A stretch of 47,393 nt of DNA from positions 1 to 47,393 of IMG/VR virus record IMGVR_UViG_3300019458_000053; one strand, written 5' to 3'. Shown one piece after another: positions 22,650 through 30,991 of this stretch. Numbering within the stretch: position 1 is the first letter of the stretch; each line of letters starts with the position of its first letter. The position numbers and the translations under genes were made by a program. The notes beneath the pieces are model-generated. The model did not search any database, was not told the origin of the DNA, and saw nothing but the letters and a program-made list of their open reading frames with translations. The DNA comes from a virus.

Positions 22650-23978
22650 ATGAGCCTTTCTGAAATCGTCAACGTCACGATCACAGCCGAAACGACAAGC
22701 CCGACGAGGGCAGGTTTCGGCGTTCCTCTGATTGCCGGCTACCACACCGCATGGCTGAACCGCGTACGCGAGTACACGGATCTGACGGGTCTGGTGGACG
22801 ATGGGATCGCGGCGACACATCCGATCTACCGCTGCGCGGCGAAGATCCTCGCGCAGAACCCGCGTGTCACGAAATTCAAGGTCGGGCGGCGCGGCCTGGT
22901 CCATACGCAGAAATGGCGGCTGATCCCGACGAATACAACGGAAGGCTTGGTCTACACGCTCGATTTCGTCAAGCCGGATGGAACCGCAGCGCAGGCGACC
23001 TACACGGTCGCGCCAGCGGACACGGTTGCATTGATCATCGATGGACTTGTCGCGGCGATCAATGCGCTTGCCAGCTTCGCCATGACAGCGGTCGACAACA
23101 CGACCAACATGGACCTCACCGTCGACACGCCGGGAGAGCTTTTCGATGTCGTTGTCAACAAGGAGTTGACCATCAAGGACACGACCACCGATCCTGGAAT
23201 CGCGACCGACCTCGCCGCGATCTTGACCGAAGATCCCACTGATTGGTACGGGCTGGTTCTGGACAGCAACAGTGAGGCGGAAGGCTTGGCCGCAGCCGCC
23301 TGGGCCGAGTCGAACGGAAAACTGTTGGCGGTCAACAGCTACGACAGCGAGATCCTGGATTCGATTGTCACGAGCGACTTTTTCAGCGACGCTCAAGCCG
23401 CCGGCTATGCCCGGACCTTCGGCATATGGGCCAAGGGGATCCTGTCCTACGCGGGAGCGGCGTGGATGGGCAAGCTGTTCCCGTTCGATCCGGGCACCGA
23501 GACATGGGCATTCAAGACGCTCGCCTCTGTCGTTGTCTCAAGCAACGCCGATCTGACCAGCGGCCAGCGGACGACGATCCTCAGCAAAGGCGGCAACTAC
23601 TACCATGCGGTTGCCGGCGTCTCGATCACCCGCTTCGGCAAGACGTTTGCCGACGAGTTTATCGACATCACGCGCTACATCGACTTTCTCCAGGCGCGTT
23701 TGCAGGAGAACATCTTTGGCCTGCTCGTGAATGCGCTCAAGATCCCATACACGGATGGTGGCGTGGATCTGATCAAGTCCGAGATCCTGGCGCAGTTGAA
23801 CCGCGGGATTGCAGCCGGAGCAATCGCAGCAACGCCGGCTCCGACTGTCACGGCTCCGCTTGTCGCCGATGTCGCGGCAGTGGACCGCGCCGCGCGCCTG
23901 CTGCCGGATGTGAAATTCACGGCGCAACTGGCCGGGGCGATCCACACGATTACGATCACCGGCACCTTGACGGTTTGA
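22650..23978 (+). CDS. Tail sheath protein, DUF3383 family
   Basis: This encodes 442 residues. MSLSEIVNVTITAETTSPTR, then AGFGVPLIAGY, is the standard opening of DUF3383 sheaths. WYGLVLDSNSEAE and the C-terminal tail (VKFTAQLAGAIHTITITGTL, TV) also fit. The protein polymerises around the tube and contracts at infection, so the virion is a myovirus. The tube, chaperone and tape-measure genes follow directly, the usual order. Confidence 0.9.
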   Translation: MSLSEIVNVTITAETTSPTRAGFGVPLIAGYHTAWLNRVREYTDLTGLVDDGIAATHPIYRCAAKILAQNPRVTKFKVGRRGLVHTQKWRLIPTNTTEGLVYTLDFVKPDGTAAQATYTVAPADTVALIIDGLVAAINALASFAMTAVDNTTNMDLTVDTPGELFDVVVNKELTIKDTTTDPGIATDLAAILTEDPTDWYGLVLDSNSEAEGLAAAAWAESNGKLLAVNSYDSEILDSIVTSDFFSDAQAAGYARTFGIWAKGILSYAGAAWMGKLFPFDPGTETWAFKTLASVVVSSNADLTSGQRTTILSKGGNYYHAVAGVSITRFGKTFADEFIDITRYIDFLQARLQENIFGLLVNALKIPYTDGGVDLIKSEILAQLNRGIAAGAIAATPAPTVTAPLVADVAAVDRAARLLPDVKFTAQLAGAIHTITITGTLTV

Positions 23979-23991
23979 TAAGGAGATCACC

Positions 23992-24441
23992 ATGCCAGGC
24001 TTCAAGATTTACGACGCGTCGGAAGTCTCGGTCAGCGTGGCCGGAATTCCGATCGATCCAGGAACCGGGCCGGGCGGCTATGCTGACGGCGAATTCCTGA
24101 CGATCGAATGGGAAACGGATCAATTCGTCGACGTGGTCGGGACGGACGGCGAAGTCACGCGCTCGAAGACTAGCGATCTGCGGGCGACCGCGACCCTACG
24201 CCTGATGCAATCTTCGGCAGCGAACGCGACGCTATCGGCCCTCGCTTTGCTGGATCAAAAGACGCCGAACGGTGCGGGCGTCGGTGCATTCCTTGTCCGC
24301 GATCGATCGGGCCTATCGATCCATGAAGCCGCGGAATGCTGGATCGCCCAGACGCCCAACGTGACCTATGGCCGCGAAGCCGGGCCGCGGGAGTGGAAGA
24401 TCCGCATCGCCAAACTGAATAGCGTGATCGGTGGGAACTGA
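23992..24441 (+). CDS. Tail tube protein, DUF3277 family
   Basis: This encodes 149 residues with a strong ribosome site (AAGGAGATCACC before ATG). FKIYDASEVSVSVAGIPID, then FLTIEWETDQFVDVVGTDGE and TRSKTSDLRATATLRLMQSS, is the DUF3277 pattern. The protein forms the inner tube through which DNA passes. Position after the sheath supports it. Confidence 0.88.
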   Translation: MPGFKIYDASEVSVSVAGIPIDPGTGPGGYADGEFLTIEWETDQFVDVVGTDGEVTRSKTSDLRATATLRLMQSSAANATLSALALLDQKTPNGAGVGAFLVRDRSGLSIHEAAECWIAQTPNVTYGREAGPREWKIRIAKLNSVIGGN

Positions 24442-24444
24442 TAG

Positions 24445-24906
24445 GTGCTCGCGTCCGAGGAACTGACGATCGGCGGGCGGGGCTACCGCCTGACGCAGCT
24501 TCAGGCGGGACGTGCGCGCCGAATCCTTTTCCGGCTATTCAAGACCTGCGGCCCAGCGCTCGCGATGTTGGCCGGCAAGGAAGGCGGGCTCGCCGCGTTG
24601 AAGGGCGATGGTCTGGCCGATGCGGCCAAGCGGCTGGCATTGGACCTGTCCGAGGACGAATTCGAGAGCATCGTCACCGACCTGCTGTTCACCGGCCATG
24701 TCGAGGAACGGCAGGATAATGGCGGCTTGCTACATCTGACGAAGGAACTGGCCGACCTGAAATTCGCCGGGCGGTTAGACGATTTTTTCAAGCTGATCGG
24801 CGCGATGTTGAGGTTCAATTTCGGCAATTTTTTAGGCGGTTTGGAGTCGATGGCGGCAAGCCTCGGCGGGGCAGGAGCCGCAAAGGTTCCGGCGTCGTCG
24901 CAATAG
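24445..24906 (+). CDS. Tail assembly chaperone, short (G) product
   Basis: This encodes 153 residues from GTG 24445, soon after the tube gene's stop. The sequence is helical and charged (TIGGRGYRLTQLQAGRARRI, LDLSEDEFESIVTDLLF) and ends VPASSQ. It is placed between tube and tape measure, where phages carry a G/GT chaperone pair. Two T-rich slippery sites lie near the 3' end, and a conserved-looking -1 frame follows (see the fused product). It should bind the tape measure during tail assembly. Confidence 0.85.
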   Translation: MLASEELTIGGRGYRLTQLQAGRARRILFRLFKTCGPALAMLAGKEGGLAALKGDGLADAAKRLALDLSEDEFESIVTDLLFTGHVEERQDNGGLLHLTKELADLKFAGRLDDFFKLIGAMLRFNFGNFLGGLESMAASLGGAGAAKVPASSQ

Positions 24907-25070
24907 AGATCCCTGGCGATGTGGATTGGTTCATCTGGAGAATTGTCGTGGCCGAAAGGTTCAAAGCAAGCCTGGCGGAAATCGAGGGCGCATGGTCCCT
25001 TGATGATCTTGTCGACGCACACGCGCTGCTAGACGCCCTGGAAGCGGCGCGGCCGGAAGGCGATCAATGA
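24445..25070 (+). CDS. Tail assembly chaperone, -1 frameshift (GT) product
   Basis: After slippage at 24828-24834 the -1 frame is open to TGA 25068-25070, which overlaps the tape-measure ATG as ATGA. The extension reads RRFGVDGGKPRRGRSRKGSG... then DVDWFIWRIVVAERF, SLAEIEGAWSLDDLVDAHAL and LDALEAARPEG. It begins with a basic linker and ends in a helical domain, typical of a T domain. The T frame has no good start codon of its own near its beginning, so frameshifting is the simplest way to express it. Confidence 0.8.
24828..24834 (+). other. Programmed -1 ribosomal frameshift site T TTT TTA
   Basis: In the chaperone frame the codons are AAT TTT TTA GGC. The heptamer T_TTT_TTA fits the canonical X_XXY_YYZ rule for -1 slippage. 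A second heptamer, T_TTT_TTC, lies 45 bases upstream (24783-24789, codons GAT TTT TTC), and the -1 frame is open from there too. The 24828 site is preferred because TTTTTTA is the stronger sequence and the GC-rich sequence just after it could form a stimulatory structure. Confidence 0.8.
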
Positions 25071-26500
25071 CGCCGCTTCGAGAACTTCTGGCGATATTCG
25101 GCATCGAGGTTGACGACAGTCAAATCAAGCGCGCCGACAAGACGATCGGCGGCTTGATCGGAACGATCAAGAATTTCGCTGGCGTTGTCGCCGGAAGTTT
25201 CATCGCGCGCGGGATTGCGCGGATGATCGGATCTACAACCCAGGCCGCCGATCGAATCGGCGAGATTTCGACGCAGATCGGCGTCAACGCGCAAGCGTTG
25301 CAAGCCTGGTCATTTGCCGCACAGATGGCAGGGGTCGAGCAGGAATCGCTTGCCCAGGCATTCGGTATCCTTGCGCGCAATGCCAACGCGGCAGCACGTG
25401 GAAGCACGGAGATGCGCGAGACGTTCGCACGCCTGGGCGTACAGACGACGGACGCAAATGGACAGCTACGCGCGGCAGACGCGATCATGCTGGATGTTGC
25501 GGACGGGCTTTCGCGCGTCGAAAGCGACGCCGAGCGCACGGCCCTGTCGCTGCAAGTCCTGGGACGCGGCGGGAGGCAGTTGCTTCCGCTGTTCAAGCAA
25601 GGGGCCGCTGGCATCGAAGCCGCCAGCAAGGAGTTCGAGGAGCTTGGAGGCGGTTTTACGGACGAGGATATTGCCGCTGCGGATCAATATCAGGACAGCA
25701 TCGTCAAACTGAACCTGGCATTGACCAAGCTAAAGATCCTTTTCGTCCGGGAAATTCTGCCCAGCATCCAGCGGTTCGTGAACTGGTTGATCCGAACGAC
25801 AAAGGGCGTCCTTGCTTCGGGCCGGGCGGTCCAATTGATGAAGGTCGCCCTGGTCGCGCTGGCAGGAGCCGCCGCCTTGATGGCTCGATCCTTCGTCAAA
25901 TTGCTTCTGCCTTTCGCGCCGGCCCTGGCGAAGATCGCCCTGCTATTTCTTTTCGTCGACGATCTGATCACACTTTTCCGTGGCGGCAAGTCCGTGATCG
26001 GAGAATTCATCGATGCAGTTTTCGGTCTTGGCGCGGCCGAAAAGTTCGTTCGCGAGGTCAAGTTCGCCTTTGAGGGGATGCTGGAAGTCATCAAAGAGAT
26101 TGCCAACGGGATTGCCTTCATCACGGGCCAAGATCCGGTGTTCAAGACTCGCGCCCGTCAGCCTAGCCTCCAGGAAGAAATCGATATCGCCCGCGAAAAG
26201 GAGCGGGTAAAACAGTTTCGCGCCGGGCAGGATGTCGCCGGCACCGCGACGGCGACTTCGGGAAATCGCGTGCTTTTGAAGCCGCGCATAGGCCCGCGCT
26301 TCGTGAGCCTGCCAGGGACGACGCCGGTTCCGCAAGACGTCAAGGACCTGGCGGCCCGTAATATCACTGTCAACGTCAATGCGCCGAACGCCGATGCGAA
26401 GGAAGTCGCGCGAAAAGTTGTCGAGGAAATCGATGGGCGGCGACGCAAGGAATTGACGGCAACCCAGGCGGCGATCAAGCCACTGGCAGCGACGCCATGA
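25067..26500 (+). CDS. Tail tape measure protein
   Basis: This encodes 477 residues, which is short for a tape measure and implies a short tail. The N-terminus is helical (LLAIFGIEVDDSQIKRADKT, GVVAGSFIARGIARMIGSTT) with the common QIGVNAQALQAWSFAAQMAG motif. A hydrophobic region lies at about residues 258-305 (LMKVALVALAGAAALMARSF; IALLFLFVDDLITLF). The C-terminus is basic and disordered-like. The gene is coupled to the chaperone -1 frame through ATGA. Confidence 0.88.
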   Translation: MTPLRELLAIFGIEVDDSQIKRADKTIGGLIGTIKNFAGVVAGSFIARGIARMIGSTTQAADRIGEISTQIGVNAQALQAWSFAAQMAGVEQESLAQAFGILARNANAAARGSTEMRETFARLGVQTTDANGQLRAADAIMLDVADGLSRVESDAERTALSLQVLGRGGRQLLPLFKQGAAGIEAASKEFEELGGGFTDEDIAAADQYQDSIVKLNLALTKLKILFVREILPSIQRFVNWLIRTTKGVLASGRAVQLMKVALVALAGAAALMARSFVKLLLPFAPALAKIALLFLFVDDLITLFRGGKSVIGEFIDAVFGLGAAEKFVREVKFAFEGMLEVIKEIANGIAFITGQDPVFKTRARQPSLQEEIDIAREKERVKQFRAGQDVAGTATATSGNRVLLKPRIGPRFVSLPGTTPVPQDVKDLAARNITVNVNAPNADAKEVARKVVEEIDGRRRKELTATQAAIKPLAATP

Positions 26501-26509
26501 GGATCCGCC

Positions 26510-27265
26510 GTGGCTGAAATAAGCTTTACACGAGAGAACGGCGAAGCTGTCGTCATTTCGATCGACGCGACGATCGAGGAAGTCCATTCGGCTGCCGCAA
26601 GCGTGACCGAATTCGCCGTCGAAAAAGGCGTCGCGATCAGTGATCACGTTCGCGCGGAGAATGCCTTTATTTCCATGGAAATCGTGATCAGCAATACGCC
26701 GATCCGGGACCAGGGGACGCTATCGCATACCGATGGCGCGGCCGGCTTGATCCAGCCGGTGGAATTGCTGGTCGAGCGAAAACGCAGCCTTCGTGATTTG
26801 GCGCGCGGCGTTCCTGTATCGGCATTGCTGCCGTTCCCGGTTTCGGTTGGCGCGAATTTTGCCGGGGCTGTATCCCAGAAGATCATCGAGCCGGTTGGGG
26901 CGGTCATCCTGCAATTCCCACAGGAAATGAATCGCGTGGGCGTCGTCTACCAGGAACTGCTGGACATGATGAACGCTGGGACGCTTTGCACGATCGGTAC
27001 GCGCCTGCGTGAATACGAAAACATGGTCCTGGAGATGATCGAAACGCCGCGGACGGCCGAAGATGGATCGGCCATTCGAATGCGTGTCCAGGCCCGCCAG
27101 GTCCGCGTGGTCGAAACCGAAACCATTGAAATCACCGAGCCACTTCAGACGCGCGGGGAGAAGACGCAACGTCGTGGTGCGCAGAAGCCAACTGTCCCCA
27201 CGACGGGTCAGACGGAAAAGTTGCGATCGATTGCGCATTCGCTGGTCTTCGGAGCAGGGGGATAA
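26510..27265 (+). CDS. Baseplate protein, Dit-like N-terminal type
   Basis: This encodes 251 residues with a GTG start. It is beta-rich at first (AEISFTRENGEAVVISIDAT, AFISMEIVISNTPIRDQG), then has a region (TLCTIGTRLREYENMVLEMI) typical of the Dit_N-type phage tail proteins encoded after the tape measure. The C-terminal 35 residues are basic and low-complexity. It probably sits at the tail tip or baseplate hub. Confidence 0.7.
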   Translation: MAEISFTRENGEAVVISIDATIEEVHSAAASVTEFAVEKGVAISDHVRAENAFISMEIVISNTPIRDQGTLSHTDGAAGLIQPVELLVERKRSLRDLARGVPVSALLPFPVSVGANFAGAVSQKIIEPVGAVILQFPQEMNRVGVVYQELLDMMNAGTLCTIGTRLREYENMVLEMIETPRTAEDGSAIRMRVQARQVRVVETETIEITEPLQTRGEKTQRRGAQKPTVPTTGQTEKLRSIAHSLVFGAGG

Positions 27266-27622
27266 ATGCCGCTTTTGATTCCGACATCAACCGCGTTTTC
27301 CAGCTACGTCCAGCGGACGACCCTTGATGGCGTTGATTACCTTCTGCGCTTTCAGTTCAATCAGCGCCTGGGGCGATGGTTTTGCGACGTCAGGGATGTG
27401 ACCGAATCGCCGATCGCCATGGGCCTGCCAATCGTCGTCAACTATGAAATCGGGCGCTGGGTCATAGACGAAAGATGGATCGCCGGCCGGATTGCGACGC
27501 TGGATCAAGAGGCTGCCGACGACCAGGCGGCGATCGATCCCGGGCTTCGGGATCTTGGCGCGCGTGTCTTGATGACGTACCTGGAAGCTGAAGAATTGGC
27601 CGAGATCGAAGCCGCAGGTTGA
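27266..27622 (+). CDS. Baseplate plug protein
   Basis: This encodes 118 residues. Residues 12-60 (SYVQRTTLDGVDYLLRFQFN, QRLGRWFCDVRDV) and the downstream PIAMGLPIVVNYEI match the phage baseplate plug family: a strongly typed F(R/Q)xNxRxxRWxxDV pattern. It lies between the Dit-like and hub genes as usual. The protein closes the bottom of the tube before injection. Confidence 0.78.
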   Translation: MPLLIPTSTAFSSYVQRTTLDGVDYLLRFQFNQRLGRWFCDVRDVTESPIAMGLPIVVNYEIGRWVIDERWIAGRIATLDQEAADDQAAIDPGLRDLGARVLMTYLEAEELAEIEAAG

Positions 27623-27626
27623 AACC

Positions 27627-28472
27627 ATGCCGCAATTATTCCGTCGATCTTATGCGTTGACCGTTGATCAGCTTCGGATCACCGATCTGGACGTAGCCTT
27701 CGGCGTCCATCGGACCATGAAACCAGAGCCGAACACGGCGGAAATTACGATTCGAAATCTGCATCCCGACAACCGCAAGCGCACGGAAGAAAAACGGCAT
27801 GTCGGTGTCGTGCTTGAAGCGGGGTATGCGCCACCCGGGGAAATGTCGTTGATCTTTGCGGGCGATCTTCGCGAGGTCCATACGATGCGGGACGGGCCGG
27901 ATCTGCTGACCGTCTTATCGTCAGGCGACGGTGAGGAGCAGCATCGAAAGGCGCGGGTCAATCGATCATTCCCACCCGGGATCAGCATCCGCAAAGTCAT
28001 CGAAGCCGCCGCCGAGGCGATGGGCGTAGGTGTCGGGAATCTCAACGCACTTTCACAGGTCGAATTCCCAGGGGCCGGTGCGGTGTTCCCTGGCGGGACG
28101 GTCCTATCGGGCAACGTGGCCCAGGAACTGGCTGATGTACTGCGATCGGCGGGCCTGGAATATTCGATCCAAGGCGGCGTGCTTCAGATTCTAACCAGGC
28201 GCAAGGCCCTGGAAGGGACCGCCCTCGTTCTATCATCGGATTCTGGGATGGTAGGAACGCCAAGCGTCTCCAGCGATGGCACCGCACGCGCTTCGCTGCT
28301 GATGGCACCTGATATTTTTCCCGGCCGAAAAGTCGAATTTCGCGCCGAGAATCTCATCGGCGTCTATCGCGTCGAAACCGCGCGCTATTCCGGCGATACG
28401 GCCGGGGCGGACTGGACGATCGAAATCGAATGTCAGCCGATCAAAGGCGCGACCGTAATTTTCCAGACGTGA
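27627..28472 (+). CDS. Baseplate hub protein (gp27/gpD-like)
   Basis: This encodes 281 residues. LDVAFGVHRTMKPEPNTAEI followed by TIRNLHPDNRK is the opening of the phage hub family related to late control D and gp27. The middle (SFPPGISIRKVIEAAAEAMG; LEYSIQGGVLQILTRRKALE) fits the hub's second barrel. The hub holds the central spike encoded next. Assignment is by motif and order. Confidence 0.8.
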   Translation: MPQLFRRSYALTVDQLRITDLDVAFGVHRTMKPEPNTAEITIRNLHPDNRKRTEEKRHVGVVLEAGYAPPGEMSLIFAGDLREVHTMRDGPDLLTVLSSGDGEEQHRKARVNRSFPPGISIRKVIEAAAEAMGVGVGNLNALSQVEFPGAGAVFPGGTVLSGNVAQELADVLRSAGLEYSIQGGVLQILTRRKALEGTALVLSSDSGMVGTPSVSSDGTARASLLMAPDIFPGRKVEFRAENLIGVYRVETARYSGDTAGADWTIEIECQPIKGATVIFQT

Positions 28473-28475
28473 CCC

Positions 28476-29063
28476 ATGCCGGAAACCCCGACCCTAGCCG
28501 ATGTGATCCAGGAAGCCATCGAGGCGCGTATGACAGAATTGCGCGTTTCGATCCCAGGGCGGGTCACGAAATACAACGCAAGCCGGGAAACGGTCGATGT
28601 TCAACCGCAGATCCGCCGGATTCTCGAAACCGAGGATGCCGACTTCGTCCAGGAGGATCTGCCAGTTATCCAGGACGTGCCGATCGCCTGGCCGTCAGGA
28701 TCGGGCGGCAGCGTCTTTATAACCTGGCCCCTTGCGGATGGGGATCCGGTGTTGCTGGTCTTCTGCGATTTCGATCCGTCGATGTGGCGCGAAACTGGCC
28801 AGCCCGGCACGCCCGGAGATTTGCGATCGCACAGCCTGGGCAATGCCGTGGCCTATCCGGGCCTTCGGGCCAACAATGATGCTCTAGGGGCGTCCAGGCG
28901 CGATTCAACGCACGTCGTCATCGGTGATAAGGTCATGTTGGGAGAGGGCGGATTGAGCGGGCCGTTGACCGGGGCACTGAACGGAGAAGCAACGGATCCA
29001 TATACCGGCCTAAAGCACTGGCAACTCGGGAACGCGTCGGCGTTCGTGCGCGTGAAAAAATAG
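28476..29063 (+). CDS. Baseplate spike protein, Gp138 N-terminal type
   Basis: This encodes 195 residues. TELRVSIPGRVTKYNASRET and VDVQPQIRRIL, then IAWPSGSGGSVFITWPLADG and DPVLLVFCDFD, match the Gp138_N OB-fold of membrane-piercing spikes. The C-terminal part (THVVIGDKVMLGEGG) would begin the beta-helix or tip. It forms the central needle of the contractile tail. Confidence 0.85.
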   Translation: MPETPTLADVIQEAIEARMTELRVSIPGRVTKYNASRETVDVQPQIRRILETEDADFVQEDLPVIQDVPIAWPSGSGGSVFITWPLADGDPVLLVFCDFDPSMWRETGQPGTPGDLRSHSLGNAVAYPGLRANNDALGASRRDSTHVVIGDKVMLGEGGLSGPLTGALNGEATDPYTGLKHWQLGNASAFVRVKK

Positions 29064-29073
29064 GGAGAATCGC

Positions 29074-29358
29074 ATGGCATTAGTTGGCAGTGAAATAGCG
29101 GCATGGAGTGCAATTCAGACGGCAAAGATCGCCGCACGCGACGCCTATATCACAGCGAACCCGCCACCGCTTTCGCCATCGCAGATTGCAGCTATGGTTG
29201 ATGACATGGAAGAAGCCGCGCTGGGCGCGCTGTTCACGCACATTGCGGCGAATGCCGTGGTTAGCACAACCGTTGCAGTTACCAGCGTTTCCGGTGTTAC
29301 CCCTGGCGGCGGCATATCAGGGCCAGGCGCTGGCACTGGCACCGGCACTGTTGGTTGA
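29074..29358 (+). CDS. Small hypothetical baseplate-region protein
   Basis: This encodes 94 residues with a good ribosome site (AGGGAGAATCGC). The helical N-terminus (GSEIAAWSAIQTAKIAARDA) is followed by a Ser/Thr/Val then Gly-rich tail (SGVTPGGGISGPGAGTGTGT). It lies between spike and wedge genes. The Gly-rich end is typical of a spike-tip or structural accessory protein, but the function is not established. Confidence 0.6.
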   Translation: MALVGSEIAAWSAIQTAKIAARDAYITANPPPLSPSQIAAMVDDMEEAALGALFTHIAANAVVSTTVAVTSVSGVTPGGGISGPGAGTGTGTVG

Positions 29359-29388
29359 CGGATCGCTCAAAAACGCGGAAAGATGAAC

Positions 29389-29793
29389 ATGCCCACGATC
29401 GCTTGCACGCAATCGGTCACCCTGGAAAACCCGGTCCAGAATGATCTGCATCTGATCAATGGAACGATCGTCCTGATTGAAGGTCCCGCCGAGGTCGCGC
29501 AGGCGATTCGATCGCGACTCCTGTTTTTCAAGGGCGAGTGGTTCTTGGACCAGCGCGAGGGGACGCCTTACTATCAGGAAATCCTCGGGAAGAAAGCGGT
29601 CGATCTAAACGTGATCCGCAGCATCTATCGCCGGATCATCGCCGGCACGCCCGGTGTTGAAGCCGTGCCAAAGCTGGACATCAGCCTGGATGGGCCGACG
29701 CGAGCGGCGACGCTGGTCTTCCAGGCAGTCCTGGAAAATGGTGGGTTCATTGATTCGCGTGACTTCGCGCCCTTCGTTGTCGAACTGCCATGA
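29389..29793 (+). CDS. Baseplate wedge protein, gp25/gpW-like
   Basis: This encodes 134 residues from ATG 29389, which has GGAAAG six bases upstream; ATG 29383 is too close to that site. VAQAIRSRLLFFKGEWFLDQ, then REGTPYYQEILGKK, is the typical gp25-like motif (RLxxxxGEWFLDxxxGxPxYxxILG). It nucleates sheath assembly at the baseplate. The gpJ-like gene follows as usual. Confidence 0.85.
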   Translation: MPTIACTQSVTLENPVQNDLHLINGTIVLIEGPAEVAQAIRSRLLFFKGEWFLDQREGTPYYQEILGKKAVDLNVIRSIYRRIIAGTPGVEAVPKLDISLDGPTRAATLVFQAVLENGGFIDSRDFAPFVVELP

Positions 29794-29806
29794 ATGGAGG
29801 TGAATC

Positions 29807-30991
29807 GTGCCTGGTCCTTTCGGTGTAGTCCCAACCGGATTCAACAGCAAGACGCTGGAAGAAATCATGACGGAGATCCAGGATAGCCAGCTTGCGAACA
29901 TTTCGCCGACGTTAGATCTGGCGACCGAATCTCCGCTGGGCCAGATCAACGGGATCTTCGCGTCGCAGCTTCGAGAATTATGGGAGCTCGCCGAAGCTTG
30001 CTATCACGGGTTCAACCCGGACGGTGCGGTCGAAGCGCAGTTGACGGTCCTGGCGCTGCTGACGGGAACGCAGCGCCGGGCCGCGACGAAATCAACCGTG
30101 CTTTGCAATTGCACGTTGGCCGTTGGAACCTACAACGCTGGCGATCTGATAGCGCATGTCAATGGCAGCCCAGATTCGCGCTTCACGAACACGTCCGATG
30201 TGACCAGCCCTGGCGGGTTGGTGTTAGACATACCGTTCGAGGCCGAAGATACCGGCCCGATTGCCGCAGCGGCCGGGCAGCTTACCGTCATTGCCGAGCC
30301 AGTTTCTGGCTGGACGACGGTAACGAACCCATTGGACGCAGAGCTTGGGGCCGATATCGAATCAGATGCGGCGTTGCGAAATCGCCGGCTGATCGAGCTT
30401 TCAACGGCCGGCAGCGAAAGCGTCGGTGCGATCCGTGCGGAGGTTTCGGGGATCGATGAGGTCTTGAGCGTTCAAGTTCTCGAAAACGTCACGGATGCGA
30501 CCGACGCAAATGGACTGCCGCCGCATTCATTCGAGGTTTTGATCTGGGACAATGCCGCGGATGACGACGCAATCGCCCAGGCGATATGGGATAGCAAGCC
30601 GGCCGGGATCCAGGCTTACGGCACGGGCGAATCAGGCACGGCAACGGATGACACCGGCGATGATCAAATCGTCGAGTTCAGCCGCATCACCGTGCGGGAT
30701 GTGTACCTTGAAATCGATCTCGATGTAGACGCGACAACCTATGGGGCGGGCGGCGACCAGGCGGTCAAGGACGCTGTTGCAACATTCGGGGATCAGGAAT
30801 TCGGGATCGGCGAAGATATCATTCTGGCCGCGCTCTATGCTGCGATCTTCTCCGTCTCGGGCGTCAATGACGTGCTGGAAATCCGCGCTGGTTTCAGCGC
30901 AAGCCCGACCGGGACGGTGAATCTAGGGATCGCATTGCGCGAGGTCGGCGACCTGGACACCAGCCGGATCGTCGTTGATTCGACGCCATGA
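29807..30991 (+). CDS. Baseplate wedge protein, gpJ-like
   Basis: This encodes 394 residues with a GTG start after GGAGGTGA, an excellent ribosome site. Features are FNSKTLEEIMTEIQDSQLAN, then LGQINGIFASQLRELWELAE and DAALRNRRLIELSTAGSESV, the common gpJ core pattern. The C-terminal beta-domain (LEIDLDVDATTYGAGGDQAV) follows. It joins other wedge proteins to the fibres. The stop overlaps the giant fibre gene. Confidence 0.85.
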   Translation: MPGPFGVVPTGFNSKTLEEIMTEIQDSQLANISPTLDLATESPLGQINGIFASQLRELWELAEACYHGFNPDGAVEAQLTVLALLTGTQRRAATKSTVLCNCTLAVGTYNAGDLIAHVNGSPDSRFTNTSDVTSPGGLVLDIPFEAEDTGPIAAAAGQLTVIAEPVSGWTTVTNPLDAELGADIESDAALRNRRLIELSTAGSESVGAIRAEVSGIDEVLSVQVLENVTDATDANGLPPHSFEVLIWDNAADDDAIAQAIWDSKPAGIQAYGTGESGTATDDTGDDQIVEFSRITVRDVYLEIDLDVDATTYGAGGDQAVKDAVATFGDQEFGIGEDIILAALYAAIFSVSGVNDVLEIRAGFSASPTGTVNLGIALREVGDLDTSRIVVDSTP

